Source: Loxodes magnus (lineage: Eukaryota; Ciliophora; Karyorelictea; Loxodida; Loxodidae). Taken from it: DNA of 64,000 nucleotides. The notes beneath the pieces were generated by a model. That model searched no databases, was not told the origin of the DNA, and was given only the letters and a program-made list of their open reading frames with translations. Of this stretch, positions 24,046 through 37,683 are shown piece by piece. How positions within the stretch are numbered: position 1 is the first letter of the stretch; each line of letters starts with the position of its first letter. Both the position numbers and the translations under genes were made by a program. The DNA lies in NCBI GenBank assembly GCA_946699065.1, contig CAMPDV010000258.1, positions 186,001 through 250,000 on the forward strand, in the 5' to 3' direction.

Positions 24046-25445
24046 CTCGTTCATCATTTATGAGCAAAATCTATATTAGCTATTTAAATTTGTTTTCTAA
24101 GATAAACATTAGCCATTTTATTATTTATGATGATATTAAAAAATTGAAAATAGTTTGCTTATAAATATTTTTTATTCTTTTTTTCTGAAATAACACTCAA
24201 AAATTTATTTCATAATACTCTAAATTTACCTTTTAATTTTGATATTTAGAGAAAACGTTAAAAATATTTAAAATTTAGTAAAGATTTAGCAAAATTTTAG
24301 ATTTTAAACTTAATTAGATTTATAAAAAGCTGCTATTATATATCTATTTTTTGTTTTTTTTGGTAGTTAAATAATTGTATAGCTGATGAATAAATTTAGA
24401 GTTTTTAATAGTCCTACTTTATATTTTTAGGTTATGATTGATATAAAATTTACAAATATTCTTATATTTTCATTTTACTAATACTTATTACAAATTATAT
24501 ACTCTATTTCTTAATTAAAATTCAATAGCTAAAGTTAAAGTTTACTGAAAAAGTAAAATAGCTTTTAGCTATAAATCTCTTTAGTTTATTTCTCATTAAT
24601 CTAAAATTATTTTATTACCATTAAATATGCTTAATTTATTTTATTTATTAATATATTAAATAAGTGAGTCAAATTACAAATTATTATATTATACAATAAA
24701 AAAATTAATTAAAAGGAGTTAAAGTATATGGAAATCAGTGGATCATCTTCTAAGTTTTTTTATTTTTTTAATTTTTAGTAGCAAAATTACCAATTTTTTG
24801 TTTAATATTATAAATTTTTAAGTATTAAGCTTTTTATTAATTTCTTTCTTTATTTAATTTTAACTATTAGCTTACATTTATGAAAGAATGAGATTAATTT
24901 TAATTTAACTAGTTTATCAATTAAAAAATAGAATAATTATTATATATTTTTAAAAACCGCCTTAGTTGTTCGAAGGTAAATAACAAGGGACATCTTCATA
25001 AGAGGCTGGGAAAGTTAAGTACCCATAATCGATTTTATGTCTTCCTCTGCTTTGGCTTGGCCTCGAGACATCTGTTAATTTGACCTTCGGCACTTGCTTA
25101 TTTCAGTTTGTAATTCTGGAAATAAAAGGAAATTATTTTTGCGAGCTTCATCAGAGGTGGGGAATTTAAGTACCATAATTGACACATGTCGTCCTCTGCT
25201 TTGATGATGCAATGAGACACAATCCTGCCATTTCATTGGACCTCCAACAAGTATTAAAGATTACGAGTATTCTAAAATTATATCAGTATTGAACATTTTT
25301 ATCAGTACTGAATAATTATACCAGTATTGAACAAGATTTATCAGTATCTGATAATTTTATCAGTAAAAAACATTCTTGTCAGTATGAAACAATTTTTTTA
25401 AAGAGCTGCGCACCAATGAGAGTGCTACGCGCTCTATAATCAAAT

Positions 25446-25446
<1 letters not shown>
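24035..25446 (-). mobile_element. Mobile element copy 2, one terminus seen
   Basis: In inverted orientation relative to copy 1, this region has the iteron-rich end (25,237-25,440), the dimeric core (24,960-25,235) and about 900 bp of the AT-rich interior. No opposite inverted end was found further left. The genes at 22,937 and 23,467 could be cargo or element genes, which would make this a longer relative of copy 1. Confidence 0.6.
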
Positions 25447-25488
<42 letters not shown>

Positions 25489-25489
25489 T
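25441..25489. repeat. TTTA microsatellite
   Basis: About ten tandem TTTA units lie between the mobile-element end and block S2. A shorter version lies at the matching place, 7,678-7,702. Confidence 0.9.
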
Positions 25490-25559
25490 AAATATTAGCT
25501 TTATTTTTATTAAGATCACTTAAAATAATTTAGAGTATCTATGTTTATTTCTTTTAATC

Positions 25560-26654
25560 TCACTCATAATTACCACTATTTGTATGCTAGATTTAAGAAA
25601 ATTCTTTACTTTACTCTTCTAGCTATTTGTAAAGTTACTCTTCTTATTCCTATAATCATTTATACCTCTAAAACATATCTTCTAATTATTGAGAATCTTC
25701 ATTTTGTATTTTCTCAATCAATCTAACTTGCTACATCTTAATTTATTGGTTTTCTTGCTAAAACTTTTCTACTCTTTGATGAAATTATTCCATAGTAATA
25801 GTTAGTGGCAATTATTGTATTTCTTTAACATAGTCTGCTGTCAATTTACTCTACATATCAAATAGTTCTTTCATTTATGCTTTCAAATCTAAATATTCTT
25901 TACTTTCTTCTTACGAATTAGTTCTATAACTTTGTTGTAACTCCACTGTCTAATTTTAGTTTTACTCATTCAAGTTAGACTCTTATGTTGCTTGTTATGT
26001 TTAGATGTTAATGCTTGTAATGACTTAGTTTTGTTCTTAATATCCTAGCATTTCTTATAGCAATTAATCTAGTCCATCATCTTCTAATTTATGCTTATAA
26101 AATATTATTTTTTAGCTAACTTTTACACTCATAATTTACTAAATAGTTGTGAACATTTATTAGACAAGAGTCTAAAAAATGTTATAGCTTTCTTATTAAG
26201 AAAGCATGTCCATTTTAGTGAAGCATACTTTTACATATTTGATGTTACATCTATTTAAAACTTCTTCTAACTGTATCATGTTTCAACTAAAGTTTTAAGG
26301 TATATTTTCTCTCTCTGCTGAAATACATAAAAGTACGATGCTTATTCCCTCATTAAGTTAGCTTAAGCAATTACTAATTTAAGTTATTACTTCTTTATCA
26401 TTTTCTTCAATACCACTAAATCCAGGAGTATCAATAAACTAAATTAAAGGAGCTTCTTTTCTTCTTTTTCAGTTGCTTATTACATTAGATAAACCACTTG
26501 CTTTACTGTCAAATCCTTCGTTTTCTATAAAGAGTTTTTCGTGATCTTAATGAGATCCTAAGGATAAGCAGTTGAGAAGAGTACTTTTGGCAGATCCATG
26601 ATATCCAATGGTAATAATTGAAAAGGAAGGGTACTACTAGTAATTAATCTGCAT
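25560..26654 (-). CDS. AIG1/GIMAP-type GTPase, copy 2
   Basis: The length is exactly 365 codons as in copy 1, with the same P-loop, DTPGF and TKMD motifs, the coiled-coil C-terminal half and the TGA stop. Only scattered substitutions are visible. It lies beside a TTTA microsatellite and the mobile-element end on its 3' side. Confidence 0.78.
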
Positions 26655-27211
26655 TTAATAATAAATTTTAGAATCCTTATGTAGAAATAAAAGAATTAAT
26701 GAAATATCAAGTTAAAAGAGATAATTAAATATATTACTATAATGCTTACAACTAAGCTTTGCAGTAATACAAGGAATAAAAAGAGTATATAGAAATTATT
26801 TAGCTTTAATACAATGGTTTAGATAATTTAGCTAATAATCAAACTAATATATAATCATTTATTTTGAAAGAATATGAACAATTAGATTAAATCAACTAAA
26901 CAAATATCATTCACTATTATTTAAAAAGATAAACCTAGAAATTATTATTTATCAAGTAGTTAGTTAGAAACTTATATTAATTCAATATTTAGTTAAGATT
27001 AACAGTTATAGTTATTCCTATTAATAAATAGAAGATATTTAAAAATATAAACATTTAGTTTATTAAGTTTATAACTAAAATAGATAGAACCTATTTTATT
27101 TTAAAAGTGCTTGCTTATTTAGAAATAAGAAACAAAGCTATTTAGTCTATTTATAATAATTAAACTAAAGGTTATTAGTTGTTTATAATAAGTCAGTAAG
27201 AGTAAATCTAA

Positions 27212-27295
27212 GGCAGTTTGTCCGAGTCGGTTAAGGAGACAGACTTAAGATCTGTTGCACACTAGTGCGCGTGGGTTCGAATCCCACAGCTGCCA
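27212..27295 (+). tRNA. tRNA-Leu(TAA), block S2
   Basis: This is identical in structure to 5,873-5,956: 84 nt, anticodon TAA, long variable arm, discriminator A. Confidence 0.95.
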
Positions 27296-27356
27296 TTTTA
27301 TATCTAATATATTTTCTAAATAAGTTAAGAGTATATTAAGTAGATAAATAATAAAA

Positions 27357-27417
27357 GGCTCTATGGTGTAAGGGTAGCAGTTGAGCCAAAAATTGGGGTT
27401 TAAATCCTGTAGAATCG
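27357..27417 (+). pseudogene. tRNA-Arg relic lacking the anticodon arm, block S2
   Basis: It has the same anticodon-arm deletion as 5,750-5,811, plus changes in the T arm and the 3' acceptor strand (TAGAATCG). Confidence 0.85.
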
Positions 27418-27556
27418 CTTTTTTTGTAAGTTTGAAAAATAAATATTTAGATTATAAACTTATAAAAATGTTTTAGTTAGTTTATTAGCATAAAATAGTC
27501 TAATATAATGCTATTAGGTCTAAATATTTTAATTTAAATTAAAAATTATTTAAAAA

Positions 27557-27640
27557 TGCATGCGGTGAGATTTGAACTCACGCGGGATTTCTCCCACTAG
27601 AACTTGAGTCTAGCGCCTTGGACCGCTCGGCCACACATGC
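27557..27640 (-). tRNA. tRNA-Leu(CAA), block S2
   Basis: It has the same sequence and fold as 5,527-5,610. Confidence 0.95.
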
Positions 27641-29768
27641 TTACAAGTATAGGGTAGAATAGTTTTTATAGTTAAATGAATAAATTGAATATAATAAGTA
27701 TATTCAAAAAATATGGTAAAGAGTATATTTTTATTTATTAGTATGATCAAATTAAAAATTTAATATTTGCTTTATTTTTTCACATCAAGATAAAGAAACT
27801 TTTGTTCTAGTCAATTTCATATAAAAAATGAATCTTTTTGAAAATATTTATTTTAAGCTTATAAACTTAAAAAATTTTAGTCTGTTTCTAGCTTTAAAAT
27901 ACATACCTCATTATGTGAATCTTAATAATCAACTTCTATTCTTTAAAATTGATTTATTAGTGCTATTTCATTTTAATAATTGAAGCCTAATATTTAAACC
28001 ATTACAAGATAAATAAAGCCTTTCATAACAATAATGAAACTTATTTATCATTTAAGATAATTTTAGAAGTTTTATCCTGGAAAAAATAATTAGTTATTGG
28101 ACTATTTCAGCCTTCAAATACTATATTTGCAACTTGATCATTCATATCCATTTAATTTTTAGCTGCTACTATATAATTATTTAATAGTTTTCATGATCTT
28201 TTTAACTATTAATAAAGAAACTATATTGTCTAATAAATATGATATTAAAGCATATATATGGTAATGCATAGAGCTAAAATAGTTTTGGTATTATAATTTT
28301 AAATAGAAAAGCATTCTTGAGTTTAGTTTATTGGGCAAATAAGATATTTTAGTAATATTTTAATTCTAAAATATTACAACTTTAAAATTATGATATTTGA
28401 GAGAATCAAAGCAATACAGAATAAGTGAGATATAATAGTTTTTCATATTTTTAGACTTTTCATTTATTTTGCTAAAAAGATTTAAGAAAGCTACATATAG
28501 GAAAATTGGAATTAGAAAAAATGTATTTTTTAGAGTATAAATTCGATAATTATTTCGTCATCAATAAGTTCTTAAATATAAAAGCTCATTTTCTAATAAA
28601 AGTTTATAATAATCCTTCTATCTAAATAAATGATGCCAATTAAATACTTAATAATACAATTATAAATTAAAATAAAAATAATTTTAGGAAACAAAGGAGA
28701 AGGAAAAGACTAATGAAGTCCAAAGAAATTAAAATTAAAACATAAAAAATAAATTTCGAAGCCAATTATAAATAATTTTATTCTATACTTGCATGCATTC
28801 TTTTAGATATTAGATTAAATCAAAATAATTTCGCTAAGAAAAAGATAAAATTATGTCAGATTATTCATTGCTTTAGACAACAATTAAAGCATTAATTTTT
28901 TAAATCCTCTAAAAGATTGATGAGAAAAATGATTTGATATTGATAGAATATTAAAAAAAAATTAGATAATTAGATAAGTTAAAAGCAGGCTTTTACAATA
29001 TACTGGATAAAGCAATTTTAAAGATATATTTAATATCATATATCACAAAAATGAACCTAGATTTACTATAAAGACATAAATTTAAAATTAGATAAAAATC
29101 AGATTTTTTCTAACTAAGCAAAATAAAAATTTAAATTAATCAATAAAAGTAGAGGTTAAACCTTGCTAGATATTAAAAAGTTATTAAGTATTTTAGTATT
29201 AAAGTTACTATAAAAAATATTTTCTATTTTTTAAAATATCTAACTTGGTGAAATCAAGTTCACAATATAAATATTTGCGACTGAAAATTATTTTAATGAA
29301 TCTGAATCTTTAAATTAAATAAATAAGTAGATACTTTTATTTAATAAGCTAATCTTACAGTATTAAACATTTATTCTTTAATTCCAAGTATCCTTTAATC
29401 TCTTTTAAAATTTATTAATACTCTTTTATATTTTACCTAGAAAATTAAATCTCCTTAAAATAAAGAAATTATTTAGAGAGTCAAATTCCCTTTTGGTTTA
29501 TTTTAAGAACTTTGTAGATTTAATAACTTATACCGGTAAAAAAATCAGCATATATCATGTATTTCATCATATTTATGAGACCTTTTAATTTCGTATATAT
29601 CAATAGTTAGAGTTATTTTTAACTAAAAGTTTCCTTAGAAGTTTTTATAGAAAGGTTTTAAAATTAAAAATAACCTGTTTTATTTTATTTGGTGTGATAT
29701 ACAAATAGTTTTGATATAAAGTATTAAAGAGAAATTAAATTAGTATTATACATTTACCTAAGAATATC
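27641..29768. other. Block S2 spacer, no supported gene
   Basis: This is the inverted counterpart of 3,411-5,526, with indels and no conserved frame. Confidence 0.4.
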
Positions 29769-30173
29769 TCAGTTATCTTTGTCTATCTCCACTTCTTTAT
29801 TTTCATCATCTTGAGAAATCCAAAAATAAATTCCCACACAAAGTCCTAAAAGGCAGAATGTGATGAATATTAATCAGCAAAATTTTACAATTAAAGGAAT
29901 ATCTTGCTCTTGCTCTTACTCTTCATCTAATATTTTCTAATCTCCTAATTCAAGTTTGGTCTATTCCATTATTTTTGCAATTTCTATATCTAGATTTTTA
30001 TTTTCAGTATGTAAACTATTTCACACCTTCTATAATTTTTCTTGCCTAGCAGACATATAAGGATCTGTCTCCATCTATAAGCACTAAGGCTTTATAGCGT
30101 CTTTTCTTTCTTAAGATATATTAGATTATGAATTTTTATCTGACTTTTCTTCAGACTCATTTAGCTTATTCAT
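29769..30173 (-). CDS. Small single-pass membrane protein, copy 2
   Basis: This gives 134 residues, two codons longer than copy 1 through an in-frame Glu/Gln insertion. The charged N-terminal region, the single hydrophobic helix and the acidic tail to TGA are all kept. Confidence 0.65.
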
Positions 30174-31258
30174 TTTTAAAATTTAAAAGTAAAGAAATTT
30201 AAATAAAATAGAAATTCCCCTCTTTATATAAGCAGACTAAAGCAATGCTTATCAAGCATAACTTTAAAAGGTAAGTTTATATGATATTTTTAATAGTCTC
30301 ATTACTTCCCAAGGTATAAGCAAAAGTTAAAATCATTTCTTAAAACTTATATTCTAAGAAAGTGTCTAGATTTAAGCTTGTGATTAAACATTAATAATAT
30401 TGCTTAAGTACTTTAACTTCATATGAAGATCAATGAAATTCTAATGATCTATAGTTTTATAAAATTAAATAATAGGGAATTTCTTTAAGTAAAGCCTTCA
30501 ATCCTCTTCCTACCTAACTAGCTACAATAATTAAATTGCAGTAAAAGCTCCTAACTCATAACTATAATTATCATCATATTTTACAATCAAAGACTTTAAT
30601 TGGATTAGCTTTCAAAATTAAAGTAAAGATCATTAAACAAATCAAAGATATTAGAAATGTCATGTTACATAAATTATATGAGAAGCACTAGAAGAGGTTA
30701 GCTTAAATACCAGAGTTCTCATTTAAATAAAAAGGAAGTCATGCTTCTTCATTCTAAATACATTAAGTCAATAAGTATTTCTAACTAAAAATATTTCTCA
30801 CATTCTTTTTATTCTAGAATGTTTTTTATGAAAGTAATAGAAAGCTTTATTAAAGCAATTTCGAAGTTAAGAAGTGTATTTAATTTTCTAGGATCATTTT
30901 GCTCTAAAGAACTTTTGAAAAATATCTCATTGCAAATTTCTTTAAACTAAATTGTATAAATACCAATTTAGCTATTATTAAGTGGAAATTTCGCTCTTAT
31001 ATGTCACAACTCCTAGTTTTAGAAATGATAATGCTTTAAGTCACTTTAATCATGAAAATGGATTTATGGTATCAGCGAGAATATTTTTACGCTTAATAAA
31101 CTGTTATTTACAAAATCAGATGAACTTGTTTATTTGATGCATGATTCTATAAAGTTTACGTTAATTTAGTGCTAAAATTAATTGAAAAAAGCTTCGTATT
31201 TATTATAAACGCTCTATGCTATAGAAAATAAAATTAATCTATTAAAATGTTCAAAAAG
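30174..31258. other. Block S2 spacer, no supported gene
   Basis: This is the inverted counterpart of 1,933-3,011, and frames seen in one copy are broken in the others. Confidence 0.4.
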
Positions 31259-31328
31259 CGACTCTACAGGGATTTGAACCCCAATTTTGGGCTCCGTAGG
31301 CCCACGTGCTACCCTTACACCATAGGCC
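31259..31328 (-). pseudogene. tRNA-Arg(ACG) with a damaged acceptor stem, block S2
   Basis: The D, anticodon and T arms match 1,862-1,932, but the 5' acceptor strand has lost one base (GGCCTA instead of GGCTCTA). The seven-pair stem cannot form, so it is probably inactive. Confidence 0.7.
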
Positions 31329-33139
31329 TCTTATTATTTATCTACTTTCAATACTCTTAAATTGTTTCTAAGTAGTGAGTTATTAAATTAAAGTTATGAA
31401 ATTCGAATCATAGGGCACTAGAATATATTAGATCATTAGTATATCTCCTTAGATAATTTTAGAATATTTAATAAATGTCTAATAGACATTTTATAAAGAT
31501 AATCTTAAGTGAAATAAATAGATAAATGCAATCAAATAGCTATTTTACCATTACTTTTTGAATACATAGCCCTTAAATAAGCTAGATTTAAATTAACTTT
31601 CTCTAATGCAATTTTTCTTAAAATTAGATAATTTATACTTCCCTGCTTTAATAAAAGAAAATAATCCATAGCTTTGCTTTAAGATAACAATAGCAATCTT
31701 AAAGTCTTTATTTAATAGGATAAAACTATATATCCATTATATATATTATTTTTTGATTAAGCCTTTATTATTTATTTTAGAAGTATATATACTTTTATTG
31801 GGGCTTAGCTTTAATTCTAAAAGAAAGGACTAGTTTCCACTTTCTTATTTCTAGTTTTATTGATAACTTTTTACTAAATATTATCTAATTAATAACTTTT
31901 GCTTTTTGATATTTTGATTACCTACTCTATTTCTTTAGATTTATTAAAGTTCATCAATTCTCAAATGAATATTGTCTCTTCTCTGTACTAAAATTGAGAT
32001 TATTAAATAGCTAAGTTTCTACTTCTGAAAAATAAGATTTTTAGTAACTAAATAAATTAAATCTCAAATTAAATGTTCTAATTAAATGAAAGAATTCTCT
32101 TTCTTTAATTTCATTTAGAATATTAAATATTTATTAGTTTAAATGTATTAACAATTTTTAGGTATAATTAATAAAGTTTATTTAAGTTATTTATATTTAA
32201 TTTATTTAATTAGTATACTAGCATCAATCTTTTTTCTTCTAAACTTCAGACTACATTTTCTATGATTTACGCTTCCTTTTCTGATTTTTTATGACTACCT
32301 CCGTTAACTTTAATATTTGTTTTCTTTTATATTCTTCAATGACTAAAATATCATTCTTTTAATTAATCTCCCTACTTTTCTTCCTAAATGCAATTGTTTA
32401 AGTTCAACAAGATTTATACTTTTGTCTTGTTTGTACTAAAATTAAAAAAATAGGATATGAAAGAAAACTTCTTATTTTTAAAATCTTTCAGAAAGGAAAT
32501 TTAAATAGAATTAATTCCTTCTTAATTCAACTTAGTTGATATCTTCATAATCAGCATGATATTAAATTTTACCCTTATTTTTTTAATTAGTTTTAGCACT
32601 AATATATTTCCTTTTGTTTGCTTATTTTAAGTTTTTTAGAACTATAACTAGTTTCTTTTATTAATCCCCTAAGAGGTAAATTTAACTATGTCTACTCATA
32701 TTTTATCTAAACTTTAAATTTATCCTATGAGGCTTCAATTAGCAAACTTAAAAATTTTCAAAATAGAAAAAATAGAGACTTACGCACTTAATTAGATGTA
32801 AATATAATAAGATTAATATATAAGCATCATATATAATTTTAATAAAAATAACTATTTTTCTTAGGTTATATACACTATCTTTAATATTTTAAGCCAAATT
32901 CCTTAGTTGTAGAGTTCATCTTAAATATTGATATATCATTATTTTAAAGTTAAGAATTAGTTTAAATTATTCATTAGATGGTAGCCTTTTTATTTGATAA
33001 TAAAGAAATATAAACTAACTTATTATTCTTAAAATTATTCATTTCATATGCTTTATTAATAAAATCTAACTTCCAACTTGTTTTTGTTTGATTTGCTAAA
33101 CAGACTTTTTGACTATAACGAGAAAGAATTTTAATTTTT
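31329..33139. other. Block S2 outer part, no supported gene
   Basis: This is the inverted counterpart of 1-1,861. It runs straight into the truncated channel copy B. Confidence 0.4.
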
Positions 33140-34976
33140 AGTTCCCGTACAGATGAAGCTCAAGAAAGTCTAAAAAATTGATGCATAAAATCTAAAATAA
33201 ATGATGCAATTTCGTTTTGGAAAAGTTAATAAACTAATTGTCTTAAAGAAAGCAAATAACTTAATATGGCTCTATAAAAAGCAACTTAGTTATAATGAAA
33301 AAACTAACTCTTGAAGCAAATTAAAGTAAGATTTAGTTTATAAATTTCAAAAGTGATTTTATATAAAAGAAAATATTCAAAAAGCTTTTGAAATCAAAAT
33401 TATATGTCGAATTAAATGATAACGTAATTTTCGTAGTTTTTGAACGGTAATATAGCAAAAATCTTTTAAAGAATATTAGAAATATAAGAAATGCTAAATA
33501 AAGGACTAATAGTTCAAAAATTTAATAGATAAGTTTTGGATATAAGATATTGACTACATAGAACCTTAAGATATCAAATTTTAAAATAACGAAATAGGGA
33601 GATGATGATAGCATTATGAAGATCGTTATAAGACTAAATAGAATTTGATGTATTTTTCTTCGATACTCATCATAATAGTAAATTTCATTTCCCTTAAAAT
33701 TATAAAATCTATTTCCAAATATTTTCAAATTTAGGAGAGTATTTAGGAAGCACATAATTTCCTATCGATTGTTTTTTTCATTGAATTTTTTAATGTTGGG
33801 TTGATGAAAACTATTGTAAATGCCTAATTACCTTATTGGATAGACAAAGATACAAATAGCAAATCTTTACGTAATAATTATGACGACTTTGAGCGAATGT
33901 GGTACATTGACATTGGACGCTAGATTACTTTAACACTATTTTTTTTGATATTTTATCCAGCTTTATGAAATTTATTAGTGCAATGGCCTCTAAGTAAGTT
34001 AATTTAAAGTATACAAAGAAGACAAAATAAATTAAGTAAATGATTCAACAAAATAAAAATAAATCCTAAGATTATAATTTCGTTTAATTATGCTAAGATT
34101 CTAAGTATTATATTTGCTGTTTAGCTTTACTCGACAGGAATTCCTATCCTTAACTTTTGTGTTTTTGGCGCTTTTCTATTAATGCTGATATCAGATAAAT
34201 TTTTATTAAAGCGATATTTTAAATGGGAAACATTCGCTTAAATAAAAGTTCACTAAAAAGCCTTAAATATGCTTCCCAGCTGTTTATTTTTGCATGGGTT
34301 AATAAGCATTTATATGCTTGGTTGTGAAGACTTATTTCCTGAAAGTTTTGAAAATTGTACTCAATTCACGAAACTAGACATAGACTATAGATATAGATTT
34401 GATAAAGAAAATTATATCAGCTAAAGATTTTAATCAATGCAAGGCACGGCTTACGGAGTATTTCTTCTAATCTGTTTATTATGCTTCGTTGTATTAACTT
34501 TAATACTATAATTATTAGACTCGTCATACAAAAGAAATTATAGCAGCTAATTAAGTTAAATATCTAGAGTAAGATTTTTATATAGCAATCATTAAGCAAA
34601 GTTATTAAAAACTACGACATAGAGAGTAATCCTAAGTACAAGCAAACCATTAAGAAAATAAAGCAGGATTTAGTTTAAAAAAATTTGCTTAATTAGTAAA
34701 AATGTGGAAAAGAACGAAGCTAAGATTATTTAAATGCTTTTAATGAAGAAACTCTTATCGAAGATTAAAACATTGAAGGAAATGAAATCACTTTTAACAG
34801 CCCTATCTAAATTATTATTTGTGGAGATAAATAGGAAGAAAATAAGGAAAGCATAGAAAAAATTAGCTTAGAGATAAACTAGAAATGTAGCATTGTAGAA
34901 GTAAGTATTTATGTAGAGTGAAAAAAAATCTTGCTAAAACTTGGAAGTTAGTGCGATTAAAGAAGAAGAAATTTGA
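33140..34976 (+). pseudogene. Truncated channel gene, copy B
   Basis: The similarity to the LNR/channel gene begins at about its position 14,880, so the signal peptide, all Notch repeats and the first helices are absent. An internal deletion of about 280 bp corresponds to 15,320-15,595 of copy A, and small indels break the frame near the start. The C-terminal helices, the 16-nt intron (34,901-34,916) and the 60-nt last exon to TGA are kept. It is a 5'-truncated duplicate, probably not functional as a channel. Confidence 0.75.
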
Positions 34977-36563
34977 AATAATTCATATCAAATTTATATA
35001 AATAATAGCTATTCTTAAATACATTAAGCAATAAGCTAGTTTGTCTTATATATGATTAGATTGAAACTCTAAGGTTTATTGGTTAAAAATTTAAAGGTTA
35101 TTTTATTTGATCAAAGACAAAATGTTTCTGATATTCTAGAACAAAAGAAACAAATTAAAAAATTTAAAAATAAATCAGCTAAATAAAAATCTAAGAATCA
35201 TATAAAATAGTAAGATAAGCAATTCTTAAAGAAACTGAACTAATAAAAAGATTGAATGCCAAATCTAAAATAAATTTAGTGTAATTTATAAATAATTCGA
35301 ATAGAGAATAAAATGCTTATTTAAGACTCTATATATAATATAATAAAAAGTTGATTCTATCATGCTTATTCATTTATTTTTTTATCTAATAAACATAATA
35401 ATTTATAAATAAAAATAGCCTTCCTTTTTGTATACTTTTCTTATTAATCTACACTAAAGATAGTTTGCATAGATAACTTTTGATTTTAAAGTGTTATTAA
35501 GTTTTGAAATCTTAAAGTCTGATAAATATTACTCAAATACAAGATTTAAAATCTCCTTTATTTTCATATCTTTGAAGAAACTTTTATTCATAAAATCAAA
35601 ATAGATCAAAAAGTTTAAATAGATAATCTTTAATTCGTATTTCTTGAAATATTTTCTTATGATAAATCTTAAAGAAATGAATTTCAAGAAATAAAGAGAA
35701 AAAGTACGTTTAACCAAGTAGATTTTATTTAAAAATTTATATAAAGTAACTATTTTATAATAGAGTTTTCTAAAACTAATTATAATTAAACTAAAAGTTA
35801 AAAAATTCTAAATCCAAATAAAATTTCTCGCATTTTAAAGCTCTATTTCACTTATTAAAAAGTCACTTAAACTGCTTTATAATTCTATAATCTCTATTTC
35901 ATTAAGTTCGATGAAGTCACTTTAGTAATAAAGTTACATTTAGACTGTAAGATAAATTCTTAATTTAAGCTTTAATTTATTTTATTCAAATGGTTTTTCA
36001 TTTTTCCTTTTAATAGTTTAACTATCTTACGAATTTAAAATGCTAAGATGAATATAATAATCAGCATCTAAATTCGTATTATTAATTACCATTCTAATTA
36101 TCTATTTATTATCATTTCTCCTTTATCATCTCACTTATCCTTTTTTTAAGGATATAAATCTAGATTCTTAGCTTAGCTTTTATATCTTCACTCGATTAAT
36201 TTTTCTATATAATTATAATATTAGAATATATGTGTGAGGATAATTTTATAAAAAGCATGTGTGATTTTTATTTAATTAAAAAGCTGAAGAATTTAAAGAA
36301 AGAATCCGATAGACTAAGGAAATTATCCAACCCTATCTAATCTTATTTTTAAAACCATTGTATATTAAACTGAAATAAATACTCAGTTTATAGCTTAAGA
36401 GACATGTAACGAGAAATAAATTCTCAATTACATTAGATAATTTACTTTCTTTCTGTAGTTTCCAAGTTAACCAAGAGAATAAAATTTCTTCCTTTTAATT
36501 CCTTCTAATTATATACCTTTTTTTAAGTAAGTAAAGTTTAAGATAAAATAAGATTATATAAAA
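34977..36563. other. T1 spacer, no supported gene
   Basis: A frame on the minus strand at 35,529-35,717 is broken by a one-base difference in T2. At about 36,047 and 36,116 lie the empty sites of the two insertions seen in T2. Confidence 0.4.
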
Positions 36564-36923
36564 CCTAGTAGCATTTAAGTATTAAGGTTAAAAGTTGGTA
36601 CTTTATGCTTAAAATGTAGAAATAATTGAAAGGATTTTAGTTAGTTTTTGAAGGAAAAATTATTTGAATAGCTAAGTAAAATAAAAATAAAGTTAAGTTA
36701 TCTCTTTAGAACTATTTTATTACAAGGCAATTAAGATACTTTTTATATAATTCAATCATTTGAAGATAAAAAAGAAGAACAAATTATCAAATTTTTCTTA
36801 TTTAATTGAACTAAAAAGCGTGATATATCAAGAAGATAAAAGCTCTCTGCTAGTTCATGTTTGAAGAAAAAGATAAATAAGTATTTAGATTAATAACTTA
36901 TTGATGCTTGCAAGAGAAGTTAC
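36564..36923 (+). CDS. Unknown gene, conserved frame in T1 and T2
   Basis: About 120 codons with coding-like composition (for example TILLQGNQDTFYIIQSFEDK and RDISRRQKLSASSCLKKK) align with 51,430-51,789 without a single indel. Several differences are silent (GGC/GGT, TGT/TGC). Both ends are nominal: the sequence before it shows indels between copies, and no TGA follows closely. No family was recognised. Confidence 0.42.
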
Positions 36924-37076
36924 TAACTATATATCTTCTCTTTTTTATCTAACTAATGTAATTTCCATATCAACTAAAAGATTAATTATTAGTTTAATAA
37001 ATAAAGTCAAGTTAACTCTAACGATTTGTTCTATTCTTTAAAATCTTAAAATTAAATAAAAATTCGTATTGAAAAA

Positions 37077-37149
37077 TGCGGTTTGTGAGGATCGAACTCA
37101 CGACCTTCAGATTATGAGACTGACGCGCTACCGACTGCGCTAAAACCGC
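37077..37149 (-). tRNA. tRNA-Met(CAT), elongator
   Basis: This is a 73-nt cloverleaf with acceptor GCGGTTT/AAACCGC and discriminator A. The anticodon loop CTCATAA sits in stem CAGT(C)/(A)TCTG. The AGCGCAG...GGTAGCGCG D arm and AATCTGAAGGTC are typical of eukaryotic elongator tRNA-Met rather than the initiator. A second copy is at 51,943. Confidence 0.93.
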
Positions 37150-37683
37150 TTTATAAAATTAGAATCCAATCTTATTTAACTAGAAAAATAGCTAAAAATT
37201 TAATTAGATGCTTAGAAATATTTTAAAGCTAATTAATTTATAAGGTACTAAATTGATTTCTCTTATGGACTTCATAAATTGTTTCCCTAATTTAAAACCA
37301 ACTAAATAAATGAACAGCTCATCTAATATTAATATTGCATTAAGAGCTTATTATTTTGTTTTCTTTTTACTTTCAAATAAAAACTCTGCAAATTTTAGAA
37401 AATAGAGCTTTTTATCTCTTTAAAGAGAAATTTTTTGATAATAAGCTTTAAGCATATTTTAAGAGCTTTTAATTGAATTCTCTTTTATCCTTTTATTTGA
37501 TATGATTAGCTACATCTGTTCTCTTTTCTATCTATTTCAAATGTACTTAGCTAATATAGTCATACTTAAGATCCCACAATTTATAATCTAATCTACTCTT
37601 TTATTTGAATTCCTTCTAATTATCCATATTACTAAAAAATCAAAGATAATTAATTTGTTTTGGCTATAGCCACAAAACCTTTA

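Larger units (their letters stand above)
25490..33130 (-). repeat. Segmental duplication block S2 (inverted copy of S1)
   Basis: Gene for gene this is the reverse complement of 1-7,680, with scattered substitutions and indels. It is followed directly by the truncated channel copy B. The S2-T1 pair is itself repeated as S3-T2 from 39,130. Confidence 0.85.

Noticed and set aside
35529-35717. Minus-strand frame in T1
   Set aside because: The matching place in T2 has a one-base deletion; composition is that of AT-rich noncoding DNA.
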